DNA of 58,453 bases from Segatella copri. GTDB lineage: Bacteria > Bacteroidota > Bacteroidia > Bacteroidales > Bacteroidaceae. Where the stretch lies: contig NZ_VZCB01000014.1 in NCBI RefSeq assembly GCF_009494395.1, positions 1-58,453 of the forward strand, in the 5' to 3' direction. The notes below the pieces were generated by a model that saw nothing but the letters and a program-made list of their open reading frames with translations, was not told where the DNA came from and did no database searches. The position numbers were made by a program, and so were the translations under genes. Positions 37,319 through 46,981 of the stretch are shown in pieces. Position 1 is the first letter of the stretch. The number at the start of each line of letters is the position of its first letter.

Positions 37319-40300
37319 ATGCAAAACAAAGGAATTGTAATTTGTGTAGCCGTCTTACTGACACTCGCAAGTATCTTCTATTTGTCATTCTCGTTCGCCA
37401 CACGTTACTATGACGGCGAGGCTGCAAAGATCAAAGACCCTATTGCACAGCAGGATTATAAGGATTCTGTTAAGTACTTGGGTGTTTATTCTTATCAGAA
37501 CTGCTTGGAGACTCAGATTGGTCTTGGACTTGACCTTAAGGGCGGTATGAATGTAATCCTTGAGATTTCAGTACCTGATGTAATTGAAAACCTTGCCGAT
37601 CACAAGACCGACGCTGGTTTTACCAATGCCATGAAGGAAGCTAGAGCTCAGGAAGAAGCTAACGGTGGTGATTTCGTGTCACTTTTCATTAACGCTTATC
37701 ACAAGAGCGCACCTGGTCATAAACTTGCAGAAGTGTTCGCAACTCAGCAGTTGCAGGGCAAGGTTTCTCCTCAGAGCAGCGATGCAGAGGTAGAGAAGGC
37801 TATCCGCGCTTCTGTACAGGATGCTATCGACAACTCATTCAATGTTGTCCGCACCCGTATCGATAAGTTCGGTGTTGTTCAGCCTAACATCCAGAAGCTG
37901 GAAGGTCAGCAGGGCCGTATCATGGTAGAAATGCCTGGTATCAGCCAGCCTGAACGTATGCGTAAGATGCTTCAGGGTAGTGCTAACCTTGAGTTCTGGG
38001 AGACATATAACTCAGAGGAAGTTGCTCCTTATCTCCAGCAGCTTGATACTCGTATTGCCAATGGCGATAACGGTGAGGAGAAGAACGATACTGTAGCAGC
38101 TGATTCTGCTGCAGCTAAGAAGGAAGTAGCTAAGGCTGAGCCTAAGAAGGCTGAGGCTAAGTTCTCTATCAAGAAGAAGGACGATGCTGCTGCCAAGGTA
38201 GGCGAGGAGGCTCAGAATGCTGCTGCCATCAAGGCTCACCCATTGTTGGCTCGTTTGCAGCTCGGTGGTGGTTTGAGCACTGTTGGTTATGCTAGCGTTC
38301 GCGATACTGCTGCTATCAACAAGATTATCTACTCTGCTGTGGCTAAGCGCGTTTTGCCATCAGACTTGCGTCTGCTTTGGAGTGCTAAGCCTGCTGATAA
38401 CCTGAAGGCTAAGAATATCTTCGAACTTCATGCTTTGAAGGTTACTACCTCTACAGGTCGTGCTCCTTTGGAGGGTGATGTAATTACCGATGCTAAGGAC
38501 GAGTTCGACCAGATGGGTTCACCTGTTGTTAGCATGAAGATGAATACTGAGGGCGCACGTAAGTGGGCTCAGATGACCAAGGCTAACGTAGGTAAGGCTA
38601 TTGCTATCGTTTTGGATGGCGTAGTTTACTCTGCTCCTCGTGTAAACGGCGAGATTGATGGTGGTAGCTCTCAGATTTCCGGTAACTTCACTATCGAGGA
38701 TACCAAGGACTTGGCTAACACATTGAAGTCTGGTCGTATGCCAGCTCCTGCACGTATCGTTCAGGAGGAGGTTGTAGGTCCTACTCTCGGTGCTCAGTCT
38801 ATCCAGATGGGTATTGTTTCATTCGTCGTTGCCTTCGTACTCCTGATGGTTTACATGGTAATGATGTACAATGTTCTTCCTGGTATGATGGCTAACTTGG
38901 CATTGCTCGTCAATGTATTCTTCACGCTGGGTATCCTGACGTCCTTCCAAGCAGCTCTGACGTTGCCAGGTCTCGCCGGTATGGTCTTGTCTCTGGGTAC
39001 TGCCGTGGATGCCAACGTGCTTATCTATGAGCGTATCAAGGAGGAGCTTCGCTCCGGTAAGGGTATGAAGCAGGCGGTAGCTGCCGGTTATGGTAATGCT
39101 TTCTCTGCTATCTTCGACTCTAACTTGACATCTTTGATTACTGGTGTTATTCTGTTGACTGTTGGTACAGGTCCTATCCGTGGTTTCGCTACTACCTGGA
39201 TCATCGGTATCATCGTTTCATTCTTCACAGCTGTGTTCCTCACACGTCTGGTTTACGACTATAAGTTGAACCACGACAAGTGGATGAACTGCAAGTTTGA
39301 TACTCCTATCTCTCACAACCTGATGCAGGGCAAGAAGTATAAGTTCATGTCTATGTATAAGACTACCTTCACCGTAGCTGTCGTAGCTGCAGTGGTATTC
39401 ATTGGTAGCTTCTTTGTTCGTGGCTTGAGCAAGAGTATCGACTTCACTGGTGGTCGTAACTATGTAGTACAGTTCGAGAATCCTGTAGAGCCTGAGCAGA
39501 TTCGTACTGTTCTTGGCGATGCATTCGTTAATGCAGACGGCACCAAGGCAACTACTGGCGCTATTGCTATCGGTACAGACGGTAAGACCATCCGTGTATC
39601 TACCAACTATATGATTGAGAGCAACGACCCAACTGTTGATGACAAGGCAGAGACCATTCTCTATACAGCCTTGAAGAAGGCTAATTTGGTATCCCAGAAG
39701 AATGTCGATGCATTCAAGAATCCAGATGTTCGTCAGGGTGGTTCTATCATCAGTAGTACCAAGGTAGGTCCTTCTGTCGCTAGCGACATCACATGGGGAG
39801 CTATCAAGAGTGTAATCTTTGCATTGTTCGCCATCTTCATTTACATCCTGCTTCGTTTCCGCAACGTAGCCTTCTCTGTAGGTTCTACTGTAGCTTTGGC
39901 ATTTGATGCCTTGACCGTTATCGGTTTCTACTCACTCCTGTGGGGTCTCGTTCCATTCTCATTGGAGATTGATCAGACCTTCATCGGTGCTATCCTGACT
40001 GTGGTAGGTTACTCTATCAACGATAAGGTGGTTGTGTTCGACCGTATCCGTGAGAACTTGAAGTTGCATCCTAAGGGCGACCGTCAGCAGCTCTTCAATG
40101 CATCTATCAATGAGACATTGGCTCGTACCATCAATACATCTACATCTACATTGCTCGTGTTGCTCTGTATCTTCATCCTCGGTGGTGACAGCATCCGCAG
40201 CTTCTCATTCGCAATGATCCTGGGTGTTGTATTCGGTACATTGTCATCTATCTTCATTGCTTCTCCAATGGCATACATCGTTCTTGGTCGCAAGATCAAG

Positions 40301-40342
40301 GAGGAGCCAGCTGAAGAGGCTGCTGTTGCAGAAGTTAAGTAA
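37319..40342 (+). CDS. secDF: Fused protein-export membrane protein SecDF
   Basis: Proton-driven accessory of the Sec translocon. The 1007-aa chain joins SecD (LGLDLKGGMNVILE near residue 60) and SecF (SIDFTGGRNYVVQF near residue 705), giving 12 helices. Fusion is normal in Bacteroidota. An Ala/Lys/Glu-rich, low-complexity insert at about residues 250-300 lies in the large periplasmic domain of the SecD half. Codon bias is high. Two hairpins follow the stop. Confidence 0.96.
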   Translation: MQNKGIVICVAVLLTLASIFYLSFSFATRYYDGEAAKIKDPIAQQDYKDSVKYLGVYSYQNCLETQIGLGLDLKGGMNVILEISVPDVIENLADHKTDAGFTNAMKEARAQEEANGGDFVSLFINAYHKSAPGHKLAEVFATQQLQGKVSPQSSDAEVEKAIRASVQDAIDNSFNVVRTRIDKFGVVQPNIQKLEGQQGRIMVEMPGISQPERMRKMLQGSANLEFWETYNSEEVAPYLQQLDTRIANGDNGEEKNDTVAADSAAAKKEVAKAEPKKAEAKFSIKKKDDAAAKVGEEAQNAAAIKAHPLLARLQLGGGLSTVGYASVRDTAAINKIIYSAVAKRVLPSDLRLLWSAKPADNLKAKNIFELHALKVTTSTGRAPLEGDVITDAKDEFDQMGSPVVSMKMNTEGARKWAQMTKANVGKAIAIVLDGVVYSAPRVNGEIDGGSSQISGNFTIEDTKDLANTLKSGRMPAPARIVQEEVVGPTLGAQSIQMGIVSFVVAFVLLMVYMVMMYNVLPGMMANLALLVNVFFTLGILTSFQAALTLPGLAGMVLSLGTAVDANVLIYERIKEELRSGKGMKQAVAAGYGNAFSAIFDSNLTSLITGVILLTVGTGPIRGFATTWIIGIIVSFFTAVFLTRLVYDYKLNHDKWMNCKFDTPISHNLMQGKKYKFMSMYKTTFTVAVVAAVVFIGSFFVRGLSKSIDFTGGRNYVVQFENPVEPEQIRTVLGDAFVNADGTKATTGAIAIGTDGKTIRVSTNYMIESNDPTVDDKAETILYTALKKANLVSQKNVDAFKNPDVRQGGSIISSTKVGPSVASDITWGAIKSVIFALFAIFIYILLRFRNVAFSVGSTVALAFDALTVIGFYSLLWGLVPFSLEIDQTFIGAILTVVGYSINDKVVVFDRIRENLKLHPKGDRQQLFNASINETLARTINTSTSTLLVLLCIFILGGDSIRSFSFAMILGVVFGTLSSIFIASPMAYIVLGRKIKEEPAEEAAVAEVK

Positions 40343-40358
40343 AAAGTTGTTTTATCTT

Positions 40359-40388
40359 ATTTCCATCTGGTGAAAACTGGATGGAAAT
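40359..40388 (+). terminator. First hairpin after secDF
   Basis: ATTTCCATC (40360 region) pairs with GATGGAAAT across a 12-nt loop. No T run follows, so it may stabilise the mRNA 3' end. Confidence 0.5.
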
Positions 40389-40414
40389 AGATAACGGCAA
40401 ATACTATAAATAAC

Positions 40415-40450
40415 AAAAGGTCGCTTCCTGGTTTCCAGGAGCGACCTTTT
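40415..40450. terminator. secDF terminator, also facing tRNA-Arg
   Basis: AAAAGGTCGCT and CCTGG pair with CCAGG and AGCGACCTTTT around a 3-nt loop with one bulged T. A and T runs on both sides let it serve both converging units. Confidence 0.88.
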
Positions 40451-40499
40451 ATGGTTTTTACCAGATGATTCCGGTAAATAAGGTTTGTAGTAGAAGAAG

Positions 40500-40571
40500 T
40501 GGTCCCACCGAGAATCGAACTCGGATCAAAGGTTTAGGAAACCTCCGTTCTATCCATTAAACTATGGGACC
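40500..40571 (-). tRNA. tRNA-Arg (anticodon CCT)
   Basis: On the minus strand the acceptor GGTCCCA pairs with TGGGACC. The anticodon loop TTCCTAA gives CCT, and the T arm GAGTTCGATTC is standard. CCA is not encoded. Confidence 0.95.
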
Positions 40572-40619
40572 TTCCCTTGCTAAAACAGTCAGATCTTTCT
40601 GCGTTTTGCAATTTGACTG

Positions 40620-40650
40620 CAAAGATACATCAAATCATTGACACGACAAA
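40620..40650 (-). promoter_or_regulatory. tRNA-Arg promoter
   Basis: TATCTTTG (40620-40627) and TTTG (40647-40650) on the minus strand are 19 nt apart. It lies within the leader of the divergent EEP gene. Confidence 0.85.
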
Positions 40651-40660
40651 ATTATTAACT

Positions 40661-41683
40661 ATGTTTTTATCATTGTTGTTATCAAGTTTCCTCACTTTTG
40701 TTGAGTTAAACTGTGAAAATCTCTTCGATACGAGTCATGATTCGCTTAAAAATGATGTTGAGTTCCTTCCAGAAAGCAACTATCATTGGACTCCCGTCCG
40801 CTATTGGCGTAAACTGAATCATCTGTCTCAAACGATAGTTGCTTTGGGCTATGAAGATTACTCAGTTAAGCATATAAGCAATAATGGAGAAATGGCAACT
40901 CATGTTGCCAACTCGATGACTGATTCTGGCAAAAAATGGAAACTTCCGGATTTCGTTGCTCTTTGTGAAGTGGAAAATGATAGCGTGTTGTTTGATTTAA
41001 CCAAGCGCTCTGCTCTTCGTACGGCAGGTTATGAGTATGTAATGACGAATTCTCCTGATGAGCGTGGCATTGATGTTGCTCTCTTGTATCAGCCCTTTTC
41101 TTTTGCTTTGATTCATTCCTGGTCTATTCGTATCAAGCGATTATCCCATTCGCGTCCTACGAGAGATATATTATATGCTTCCGGTCGGATCATGAGTGAT
41201 GATACTTTACATATATTTGTGGTTCATGCACCGAGTCGTAGAGGTGGCGAATTGGTATCCAGACCTTATCGTATGCAGGTAGCCAATCAACTGGCAGCTG
41301 CCGTTGATTCTATCTATGCAATCAATGATAGTGCCAAAATTATTGTGGCAGGAGATTTCAATGATTATCACGACTCTCCCGCACTTGAACATCTTTATCA
41401 GCATCATCTTATTAATATTTCTTCTAAAGCTAAAGGGAGTAATGGTGCTAAGGCTACTTATCGTTGGCATGGTGAATGGAGAAGTCTTGACCAGATTCTG
41501 CTGAGTGAATCGATGCAGCATCAGGAAAATGTCTGCAGGATAGGAGATTTGCCTTTCTTGCTCGAAGATGATGAGAAATATGGTGGTAAAAAACCTTATC
41601 GAACCTACCTGGGTCCGAAGTATTTAGGGGGTTACAGTGATCATCTTCCATTAGTGGCTCGGATTCTGATAGATGATAAATAA
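40661..41683 (+). CDS. Secreted endonuclease/exonuclease/phosphatase-family protein
   Basis: The 340-aa protein from the ATG at 40661 begins with a hydrophobic signal-like segment (FLSLLLSSFLTF). EEP motifs follow: ELNCENLFD, ALCEVEND, VVHAPSRRGG, AGDFND and GGYSDHLPLV. The pattern matches the Bacteroidota group often annotated as endonuclease/exonuclease. A longer frame from 40577 would run through the divergent tRNA-Arg promoter and is rejected. Confidence 0.87.
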   Translation: MFLSLLLSSFLTFVELNCENLFDTSHDSLKNDVEFLPESNYHWTPVRYWRKLNHLSQTIVALGYEDYSVKHISNNGEMATHVANSMTDSGKKWKLPDFVALCEVENDSVLFDLTKRSALRTAGYEYVMTNSPDERGIDVALLYQPFSFALIHSWSIRIKRLSHSRPTRDILYASGRIMSDDTLHIFVVHAPSRRGGELVSRPYRMQVANQLAAAVDSIYAINDSAKIIVAGDFNDYHDSPALEHLYQHHLINISSKAKGSNGAKATYRWHGEWRSLDQILLSESMQHQENVCRIGDLPFLLEDDEKYGGKKPYRTYLGPKYLGGYSDHLPLVARILIDDK

Positions 41684-41769
41684 GGCATGATTTGCTTGAC
41701 TTTTCTCAAAAATGGAGGTGTAAAATGCACTTTTTTGTGAAAAAGCTTGCATATATTGCACAAAATTCG

Positions 41770-41777
41770 TAATTTTG
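41770..41777 (+). promoter_or_regulatory. -7 box of the fabI promoter
   Basis: TAATTTTG, 36 nt before the fabI ATG; a TTG lies 20 nt upstream. Confidence 0.6.
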
Positions 41778-41812
41778 CGCACGATTTACAAACATATAGT
41801 ATTAAGATAACA

Positions 41813-42670
41813 ATGACTCACAATTTGTTAAAAGGCAAGCGTGGCATCATCTTCGGTGCACTCAATGAGGAATCAATCGCTTGGAAAGTAGCCGTTAAGG
41901 CTGCTGAAGAGGGTGCTACCATCGCACTCAGTAACACAGCAATGGCTTTGCGTATGGGTACGCTGGATAAGCTCGCTGAACAGATCAACGCTCCTATCAT
42001 CGCAGCGGATGCGACCAGCGTTGAGGATTTGGAAAAGGTATTCACTGAGGCTCAGGAGAAGCTTGGCGGCAAGATTGACTTCGTGCTCCACTCTGTTGCT
42101 ATGAGCCCTAATGTTCGTAAGCATCGTACATACGATGATCTCGACTACAATTTCTTGAACAAGACTTTGGATATTTCTGCTATCTCTTTCCACAAGATGT
42201 TGCAGGTAGCCAAGAAGTTGGATGCTATCAATGAGTGGGGTTCTGTAGTAGCTCTCACTTACGTAGCTTCTCAGCGTACTTTCTTCGGTTACAACGATAT
42301 GGCTGATGCCAAGAGCATGCTCGAGAGCATAGCACGCAGCTTCGGTTACATCTATGGTCGCGAGAAGCACGTCCGCATCAATACTATCTCTCAGAGCCCT
42401 ACAGCTACAACTGCAGGTAAGGGTATCAAGGATATCGCGAATATGATGGACTTTGCAGACAAGATGTCTCCACTCGGAAATGCAGTAGCAGAGGATTGCG
42501 CTAACTATTGCGTGATGATGTTCTCTGACTTCACCCGCAAGGTAACTATGCAGAACCTCTTCCACGACGGTGGTTTCTCATCTATGGGTATGAGCCTTCG
42601 CGCCATGAACCAGTATGCTAAGGATATGACTCCTTATGAGGATGAGAATGGTAAGGTTATCTACGGATAA
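41813..42670 (+). CDS. fabI: Enoyl-[acyl-carrier-protein] reductase
   Basis: NADH-dependent last step of the fatty-acid elongation cycle. The ATG at 41813 gives 285 aa. It has the FabI-type start LLKGKRGIIFGALNEESIAW, the HSVAMSP loop and a Y...MADAKSMLE catalytic segment. Residues added by a longer frame (from 41747) overlap the promoter. It is monocistronic, followed by a hairpin. Confidence 0.95.
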   Translation: MTHNLLKGKRGIIFGALNEESIAWKVAVKAAEEGATIALSNTAMALRMGTLDKLAEQINAPIIAADATSVEDLEKVFTEAQEKLGGKIDFVLHSVAMSPNVRKHRTYDDLDYNFLNKTLDISAISFHKMLQVAKKLDAINEWGSVVALTYVASQRTFFGYNDMADAKSMLESIARSFGYIYGREKHVRINTISQSPTATTAGKGIKDIANMMDFADKMSPLGNAVAEDCANYCVMMFSDFTRKVTMQNLFHDGGFSSMGMSLRAMNQYAKDMTPYEDENGKVIYG

Positions 42671-42721
42671 TTGAAAAAATAAGGAAAGGATGATGTATTA
42701 CACATCATCACATCTACTCAT

Positions 42722-42771
42722 AATAGGCAATACATGCTGTTTCCTACAGGGAAAGCGATGTATTGCCTATT
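42722..42771 (+). terminator. fabI terminator hairpin
   Basis: AATAGGCAATACAT (42722-42735) pairs perfectly with 42758-42771, and the loop itself holds TTTCC/GGAAA. A smaller 8-bp hairpin (GATGATGT at 42689 with 42702-42709) precedes it. Confidence 0.85.
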
Positions 42772-42780
42772 TGTCTTTTG

Positions 42781-42852
42781 GCTCACATCGAACGGTGCGA
42801 GCACATGCGTCGAACGTCGTAAATGCTCACATCGTACGACGCACAAGCATGC
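42781..42852. repeat. GC-rich imperfect direct repeat
   Basis: Two 28-nt units (42781-42808 and 42825-42852), both starting GCTCACATCG and ending ATGC, lie in a CpG-rich island in the 413-nt gap between fabI and the next barrel gene. The rest of the gap (42900-43083) holds no gene I can support. Confidence 0.5.
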
Positions 42853-43040
42853 TTCGCTCGGTGCACGGCGTGTGGTATGCATACTTTAAACTATATGAAT
42901 AACAGCCTGGCAGAGTCTTGATTTGTTAATTATACAGCTGAAGGGAAACCTTCTTCCTTTTGAATATGTGCTTAGATTAGCTTTAATAGTTGTTTCTTGT
43001 ATATTATAGATGCAATATTCTTCCTGTTTTTGAGTTTATT

Positions 43041-43055
43041 TATATATAATAAGGT
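43041..43055 (+). promoter_or_regulatory. TATATAATAAGGTG leader motif before the barrel gene
   Basis: A copy of the recurring AT-rich AAGGT motif, 29 nt before the ATG at 43084; here it is too far for a Shine-Dalgarno role. Confidence 0.4.
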
Positions 43056-43083
43056 GTAAATTGTCAATTCAAGAAAGAATATA

Positions 43084-43812
43084 ATGAAAAAGAACATTGC
43101 TATCGTGATGATGTTGTTGCTTTCTGCTATAGGAGCAATGGCACAAGGTGAGGAGAATCCTGTAGGAAGATTTTCTGTGATTCCTCGTATCGGTGTGGCT
43201 ATCGCAAATCTGAGTGATAATTCCATTTATCTGACAACAGAAAACGGCAGGGAGGTGAAGTCTAAGAATCAGACAGGATTCTTGGGCGGACTTGATGTGG
43301 AGTATCGTGCCACAGACTATCTGAGTGTTTCTCTAGGTGCTTGTTATGTCCGTCTGGGTGCCCGATGGGGTGATTATGAGATGGCAGAAAATGGGAACGT
43401 CGTTAATAATGGCATCAAGAAATATACGGGTGTCAAGAATCATCATCTGAATCTTGACTATGTTCAGATTCCTTTGATGCTGAAAGCATACGTGGCTCCT
43501 CAGTTTGCCATCATGGCTGGTGCACAGGTGGGTTTCTTGTGCGGTAATGGCAAGATGTTGTCGGAAGAAACAGAGTTGGAGAAGGATAATAAGACTGGTT
43601 CTACTCTTTACAAGGAAAGCCGGGAAGTGGAGAGCATTTACGCTGCCAAGAAGGTGAATGTGTCTATTCCTGTGGGTTTATCATATGAGTATATGAACGT
43701 TATTCTGGATGCCCGCTATCATATAGGTTTAACCAAGGTAAATAAGGAGGATGCCGGAGATTCCAAGAATAAGGTATTCACCTTTACAATAGGCTATCGC
43801 TTTGCGCTTTAA
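43084..43812 (+). CDS. Small outer-membrane beta-barrel protein
   Basis: The 242-aa precursor has a signal peptide (GAMAQG, about residue 20). Barrel strands such as RFSVIPRIGVAIANL, YLSVSLGACYVRLG, VGFLCGNG and the C-terminal FTIGYRFAL follow. It resembles the barrel at 6844 in layout (same VIP.IGV start, same length class), so the two are probably paralogues. Function unknown. Confidence 0.78.
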   Translation: MKKNIAIVMMLLLSAIGAMAQGEENPVGRFSVIPRIGVAIANLSDNSIYLTTENGREVKSKNQTGFLGGLDVEYRATDYLSVSLGACYVRLGARWGDYEMAENGNVVNNGIKKYTGVKNHHLNLDYVQIPLMLKAYVAPQFAIMAGAQVGFLCGNGKMLSEETELEKDNKTGSTLYKESREVESIYAAKKVNVSIPVGLSYEYMNVILDARYHIGLTKVNKEDAGDSKNKVFTFTIGYRFAL

Positions 43813-43816
43813 TAAG

Positions 43817-43858
43817 AAAAAGCTCTATATCCTCAGTATTGAAGATATAGAGCTTTTT
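43817..43858. terminator. Bidirectional terminator between the barrel gene and metG
   Basis: A perfect 15-bp stem (AAAAAGCTCTATATC at 43817-43831 with 43844-43858) with flanking A and T runs between convergent genes. Confidence 0.92.
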
Positions 43859-43928
43859 AGATTTTTATTTAAAAAAGGCTTCTTTTGTTCTTATTCCAAA
43901 GGACTTTTAGCCTTTTGTTTCTCAAAGA

Positions 43929-45995
43929 TTATCCTACCTGGCTTCCTGGCTTAACCTTGCCAAGGAGTGAAGTAACATTCAAAGTGCCGTCGAAGTTGAC
44001 TGCAGAGAGAATCATACCCTGGCTCTCGATGCCCATCATCTTGCGAGGAGCAAAGTTGGCTACAAACAATACGTCCTTGCCTATCAGCTGCTCTGGCTCG
44101 TAGTAGGCTGCGATACCTGAGCAGATGGTGCGCTCTACGCCAGAACCATCGTCGATGATGAACTTCAGGAGCTTCTTAGACTTCTTTACCTTCTCGCAGT
44201 TCAGGATGTGACCTACGCGGATATCGAGTTTCTCGAAATCATCAAAGCTAACTTCTGGCTTGATAGGAGCTGCCTGGTAAGAAGCCTCCTCGTTGGCCTT
44301 CTTGGTGTCAGCGAGCTTCTGGAGCTGTCTTTCGATAACCTCATCCTCAATCTTCTCGAAGAGCAATTCAGGCTCACCGAGCTGGGTACCAGCCTTGAGC
44401 AAATCTGTGCTGCCGAGCTGAGTCCACTCGAAGTTAGGCATATTGATCATCTTGCGGAGCTTCTCTGAAGAGAATGGTAAGAATGGCTCGAAGGCGATGG
44501 CGAGGTTGGCTACCAGCTGGAGGGAGATGTTCAGGATAGTCTCTACACGTTTAGGATCGGTCTTCCAAACCTTCCAAGGCTCACACTCTGTGATGTATCT
44601 GTTACCGATACGAGCCAGGTTCATAGCCTCTTTCTGAGCCTCACGGAACTTGAATACGTTGAGATACTGCTCTACCTTCTCCTTCACGTCCTTGAACTCA
44701 GCGATGGCCTTCTCGTCTACCTCCTGCAATTCACCGCAGGCAGGAACTACGCCGCCCCAATACTTCTTGGTGAGCTGGAGGGCACGGTTTACGAAGTTAC
44801 CGTAAACGGCAACCAACTCAGAGTTGTTGCGCTCCTGGAAATCCTTCCAGGTAAAGTTGTTGTCCTTGGTCTCAGGCGCATTGGCTGTCAATACATAGCG
44901 CAATACATCCTGCTTGCCTGGCAAATCTACGAGATACTCATGCAACCAGACTGCCCAGTTGCGGGATGTTGAAATCTTGTCATCCTCCAGGTTCAGGAAC
45001 TCGTTGGCTGGTACGTTGTCTGGCAAGATATAGTCGCCGTGAGCCTTCAGCATGGTAGGGAAGATGATGCAGTGGAACACGATGTTGTCCTTGCCGATGA
45101 AGTGAACGAGACGGGTTTCAGGATCCTGCCACCACTTCTGCCATGTTCCCCACTTTTCTGGATGAGCATCGCAAAGCTCCTTGGTGTTTGAGATGTAGCC
45201 GATAGGTGCATCGAACCAAACGTAGAGCACCTTGCCTTCTGCTCCCTCTACAGGAACCGGAATACCCCAATCCAGGTCGCGGGTCATGGCACGTGGCTGA
45301 AGATCCATATCCAACCAGCTCTTGCACTGACCGTAAACATTGGTACGCCACTCCTTGTGACCTTCCAGAATCCACTTTTTCAACCAATCCTGATATTTGT
45401 TCAATGGAAGATACCAGTTCTTGGTAGGCTTCTTCACAAGACCATGACCAGGGTTGTTCTTGTTGGTAGGGTTGATAAGTTCCTCAGGAGAGAGGGTAGC
45501 ACCACATTTCTCGCACTGGTCGCCATAGGCACCTTCTGCACCGCAGCGAGGGCAAGTGCCCACGATGTTACGGTCGGTAAGGAATTCGCCTGTTACCTCA
45601 TCACAGAACTGCTCCTCTACCTTTTCCTCCAATACACCCTTGTCGTAGAGAGTGCGGAAGAAATCAGAAGCAAACTTATTGTGAGTAGGCGAAGTGGTAC
45701 GGCTGTAAATATCAAAAGAGATGCCGAAATCCTCGAAACTCTTCTTGATGAGGTTGTGATAGCGGTCAACAACCTCCTGTACTGTAATACCTTCCTTCTT
45801 GGCACGGATGGTTACTGGTACACCATGCTCGTCGCTACCGCCGATGAAAACAACGTCTTGCTTCTTGAGGCGAAGATAGCGAACATAGATATCGGCTGGC
45901 ACGTAAACACCTGCCAGGTGGCCGATATGCACACCACCGTTAGCGTAAGGCAATGCTGCGGTTACGGTGGTACGTTTGAAATTCTTTTGTTCCAT
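43929..45995 (-). CDS. metG: Methionyl-tRNA synthetase with fused tRNA-binding domain
   Basis: Class I synthetase charging tRNA-Met. From the ATG at 45995 it is 688 aa. The HIGH region is [14 protein letters not shown], and the zinc knuckle [18 protein letters not shown] is complete. The KMSKS loop reads [12 protein letters not shown]-terminal EMAP-II/Arc1p-like domain spans about residues 575-688 ([14 protein letters not shown]). The longer frame from 46028 runs through the -7 box at 46026-46033. Confidence 0.96.
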   Translation of the reverse strand: MEQKNFKRTTVTAALPYANGGVHIGHLAGVYVPADIYVRYLRLKKQDVVFIGGSDEHGVPVTIRAKKEGITVQEVVDRYHNLIKKSFEDFGISFDIYSRTTSPTHNKFASDFFRTLYDKGVLEEKVEEQFCDEVTGEFLTDRNIVGTCPRCGAEGAYGDQCEKCGATLSPEELINPTNKNNPGHGLVKKPTKNWYLPLNKYQDWLKKWILEGHKEWRTNVYGQCKSWLDMDLQPRAMTRDLDWGIPVPVEGAEGKVLYVWFDAPIGYISNTKELCDAHPEKWGTWQKWWQDPETRLVHFIGKDNIVFHCIIFPTMLKAHGDYILPDNVPANEFLNLEDDKISTSRNWAVWLHEYLVDLPGKQDVLRYVLTANAPETKDNNFTWKDFQERNNSELVAVYGNFVNRALQLTKKYWGGVVPACGELQEVDEKAIAEFKDVKEKVEQYLNVFKFREAQKEAMNLARIGNRYITECEPWKVWKTDPKRVETILNISLQLVANLAIAFEPFLPFSSEKLRKMINMPNFEWTQLGSTDLLKAGTQLGEPELLFEKIEDEVIERQLQKLADTKKANEEASYQAAPIKPEVSFDDFEKLDIRVGHILNCEKVKKSKKLLKFIIDDGSGVERTICSGIAAYYEPEQLIGKDVLFVANFAPRKMMGIESQGMILSAVNFDGTLNVTSLLGKVKPGSQVG

Positions 45996-46025
45996 ATTAG
46001 CTAATATATTTTTGTTATTTGCCTG

Positions 46026-46033
46026 CAAAATTA
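46026..46033 (-). promoter_or_regulatory. -7 box of the metG promoter
   Basis: TAATTTTG on the minus strand, 31 nt before the ATG at 45995. Confidence 0.6.
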
Positions 46034-46165
46034 CAAAAAAATGTTGGAAAGTAGAAAGGATTGGCGCTCCTTTTTCTTACTTATCTATATAATAAGGTGG
46101 GATTTTGTGTGGAAAATGGATAAAAAGGGCTAAAACAGCAATAATAAGTAGAGTTGTCCGAAAGT

Positions 46166-46205
46166 AAAAAAGACCCTAAGCAGTTGAGCTTAGAGTCTTT
46201 TTTTT
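46166..46205. terminator. Terminator downstream of microprotein gene A
   Basis: AAAAAGAC-C-CTAAGC pairs with GCTTAG-A-GTCTTTTT around a short loop, followed by more T. It lies 135 nt beyond the gene A stop and upstream of metG. Confidence 0.85.
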
Positions 46206-46339
46206 ATTATCATTTACTATTTTTATCTGTTATTTTTTCTTTTTTTCTTTTTTTTTCTCTATGATAGAGAAGTTATTACCCTGTTTCGTCTTGTTATCCT
46301 AATATCCATCTTTTTATGTTGATGATGATAGGATTATTC

Positions 46340-46438
46340 TTACATTACATTCAAGTAGGCGATAACAGCCAACTCTGCAACAAGAATAACGAAACCAATC
46401 TTCTTAATTAATTCTGTAATTTTAAAAATGCAATTCAT
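46340..46438 (-). CDS. Microprotein A, predicted single-pass membrane protein (32 aa)
   Basis: The minus-strand frame starts MNCIFKIT and continues KKIG and AELAVIAY. Residues 14-29 are hydrophobic, with a conserved Glu22 inside. It shares 21 of 31 aligned residues with the gene at 46821. In the identical AELAVIAY block four of eight codons differ only at the third position, which indicates selection on a protein. It has its own -7 box 68 nt upstream and a terminator downstream. I do not recognise the family; function unknown. Confidence 0.75.
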   Translation of the reverse strand: MNCIFKITELIKKIGFVILVAELAVIAYLNVM

Positions 46439-46505
46439 ATTCTATATAGTTTTGTTGTTTGTAATTTACTCCTTACACTTATGTGCTTGGTTCTTTTTTC
46501 GATTG

Positions 46506-46558
46506 CAAAGGTAGTGTTTTTTCTGTTATCTGTGGGGTAAATATTGATTTTTGGGGTA
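46506..46558 (-). promoter_or_regulatory. Promoter region of microprotein A with TACCCCA repeats
   Basis: TACCTTTG (46506-46513, minus) is the -7 box. TACCCCA sits at 46533-46539, exactly 19 nt away, and again at 46552-46558. The usual TTTG -33 is absent. Confidence 0.6.
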
Positions 46559-46710
46559 TAAATTGTTTAGAATATAGGTAAAAACAATAGGTTTTGCTAC
46601 GGTAAGGGTAAAATTTGCCCTAAATGAACTCCGTCTCCGTTTTCAGAATGGATGTTTTTTTATCTGTATTTCTTGCGTTGTAAAAATGAGGGCTGTCTGT
46701 TATGTACAAC

Positions 46711-46756
46711 AAAAAAGCCTTAACGAACCCCTTTAAAGGTGCGCCAAGGCTTTTTT
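46711..46756. terminator. Terminator downstream of microprotein gene B
   Basis: AAAAAAGCCTT pairs with AAGGCTTTTTT and encloses an inner CCTTTAAAGG palindrome. It lies ~65 nt beyond the gene B stop. Confidence 0.85.
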
Positions 46757-46820
46757 GAACCAGGAATGTATATTTCTGGTGCAATTGATTGATAACCTCC
46801 CTTATACTTATTATAATGTC

Positions 46821-46916
46821 TTAAAGACTCATATAGGCAATGACAGCTAACTCTGCGAGTAAGACTACCATACCTATTTTCTTTACTGCTGATGTAATTT
46901 TAAAAATGCAATCCAT
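46821..46916 (-). CDS. Microprotein B, paralogue of A (31 aa)
   Basis: The frame starts MDCIFKIT, continues KKIG and AELAVIAY, and ends MSL. It has the same N-terminal cysteine, basic pair and C-terminal hydrophobic helix with an internal Glu as gene A. Its -7 box is 66 nt upstream, nearly the same distance as in A, and upstream DNA is similar, so the whole unit was duplicated. Other parts of the 1.1-kb gap hold only promoters and terminators. Confidence 0.75.
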   Translation of the reverse strand: MDCIFKITSAVKKIGMVVLLAELAVIAYMSL

Positions 46917-46981
46917 GATCTTAAAAGTTTTTGTTGTTAATAATTGACCACTACGTTGCCGTATGATCTTGTTTACGAATG

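Noticed and set aside
40577..40660. Extended N-terminus for the EEP gene at 40661
   Set aside because: It would run through the divergent tRNA-Arg promoter and remove the signal-like segment from the N-terminus.
42781..42900. CRISPR-like array after fabI
   Set aside because: Only two imperfect units, no constant repeat/spacer pattern and no cas genes.
46086..46120. Possible short plus-strand gene after the orphan TATATAATAAGGTG motif
   Set aside because: The next ATG opens only five codons before a stop.
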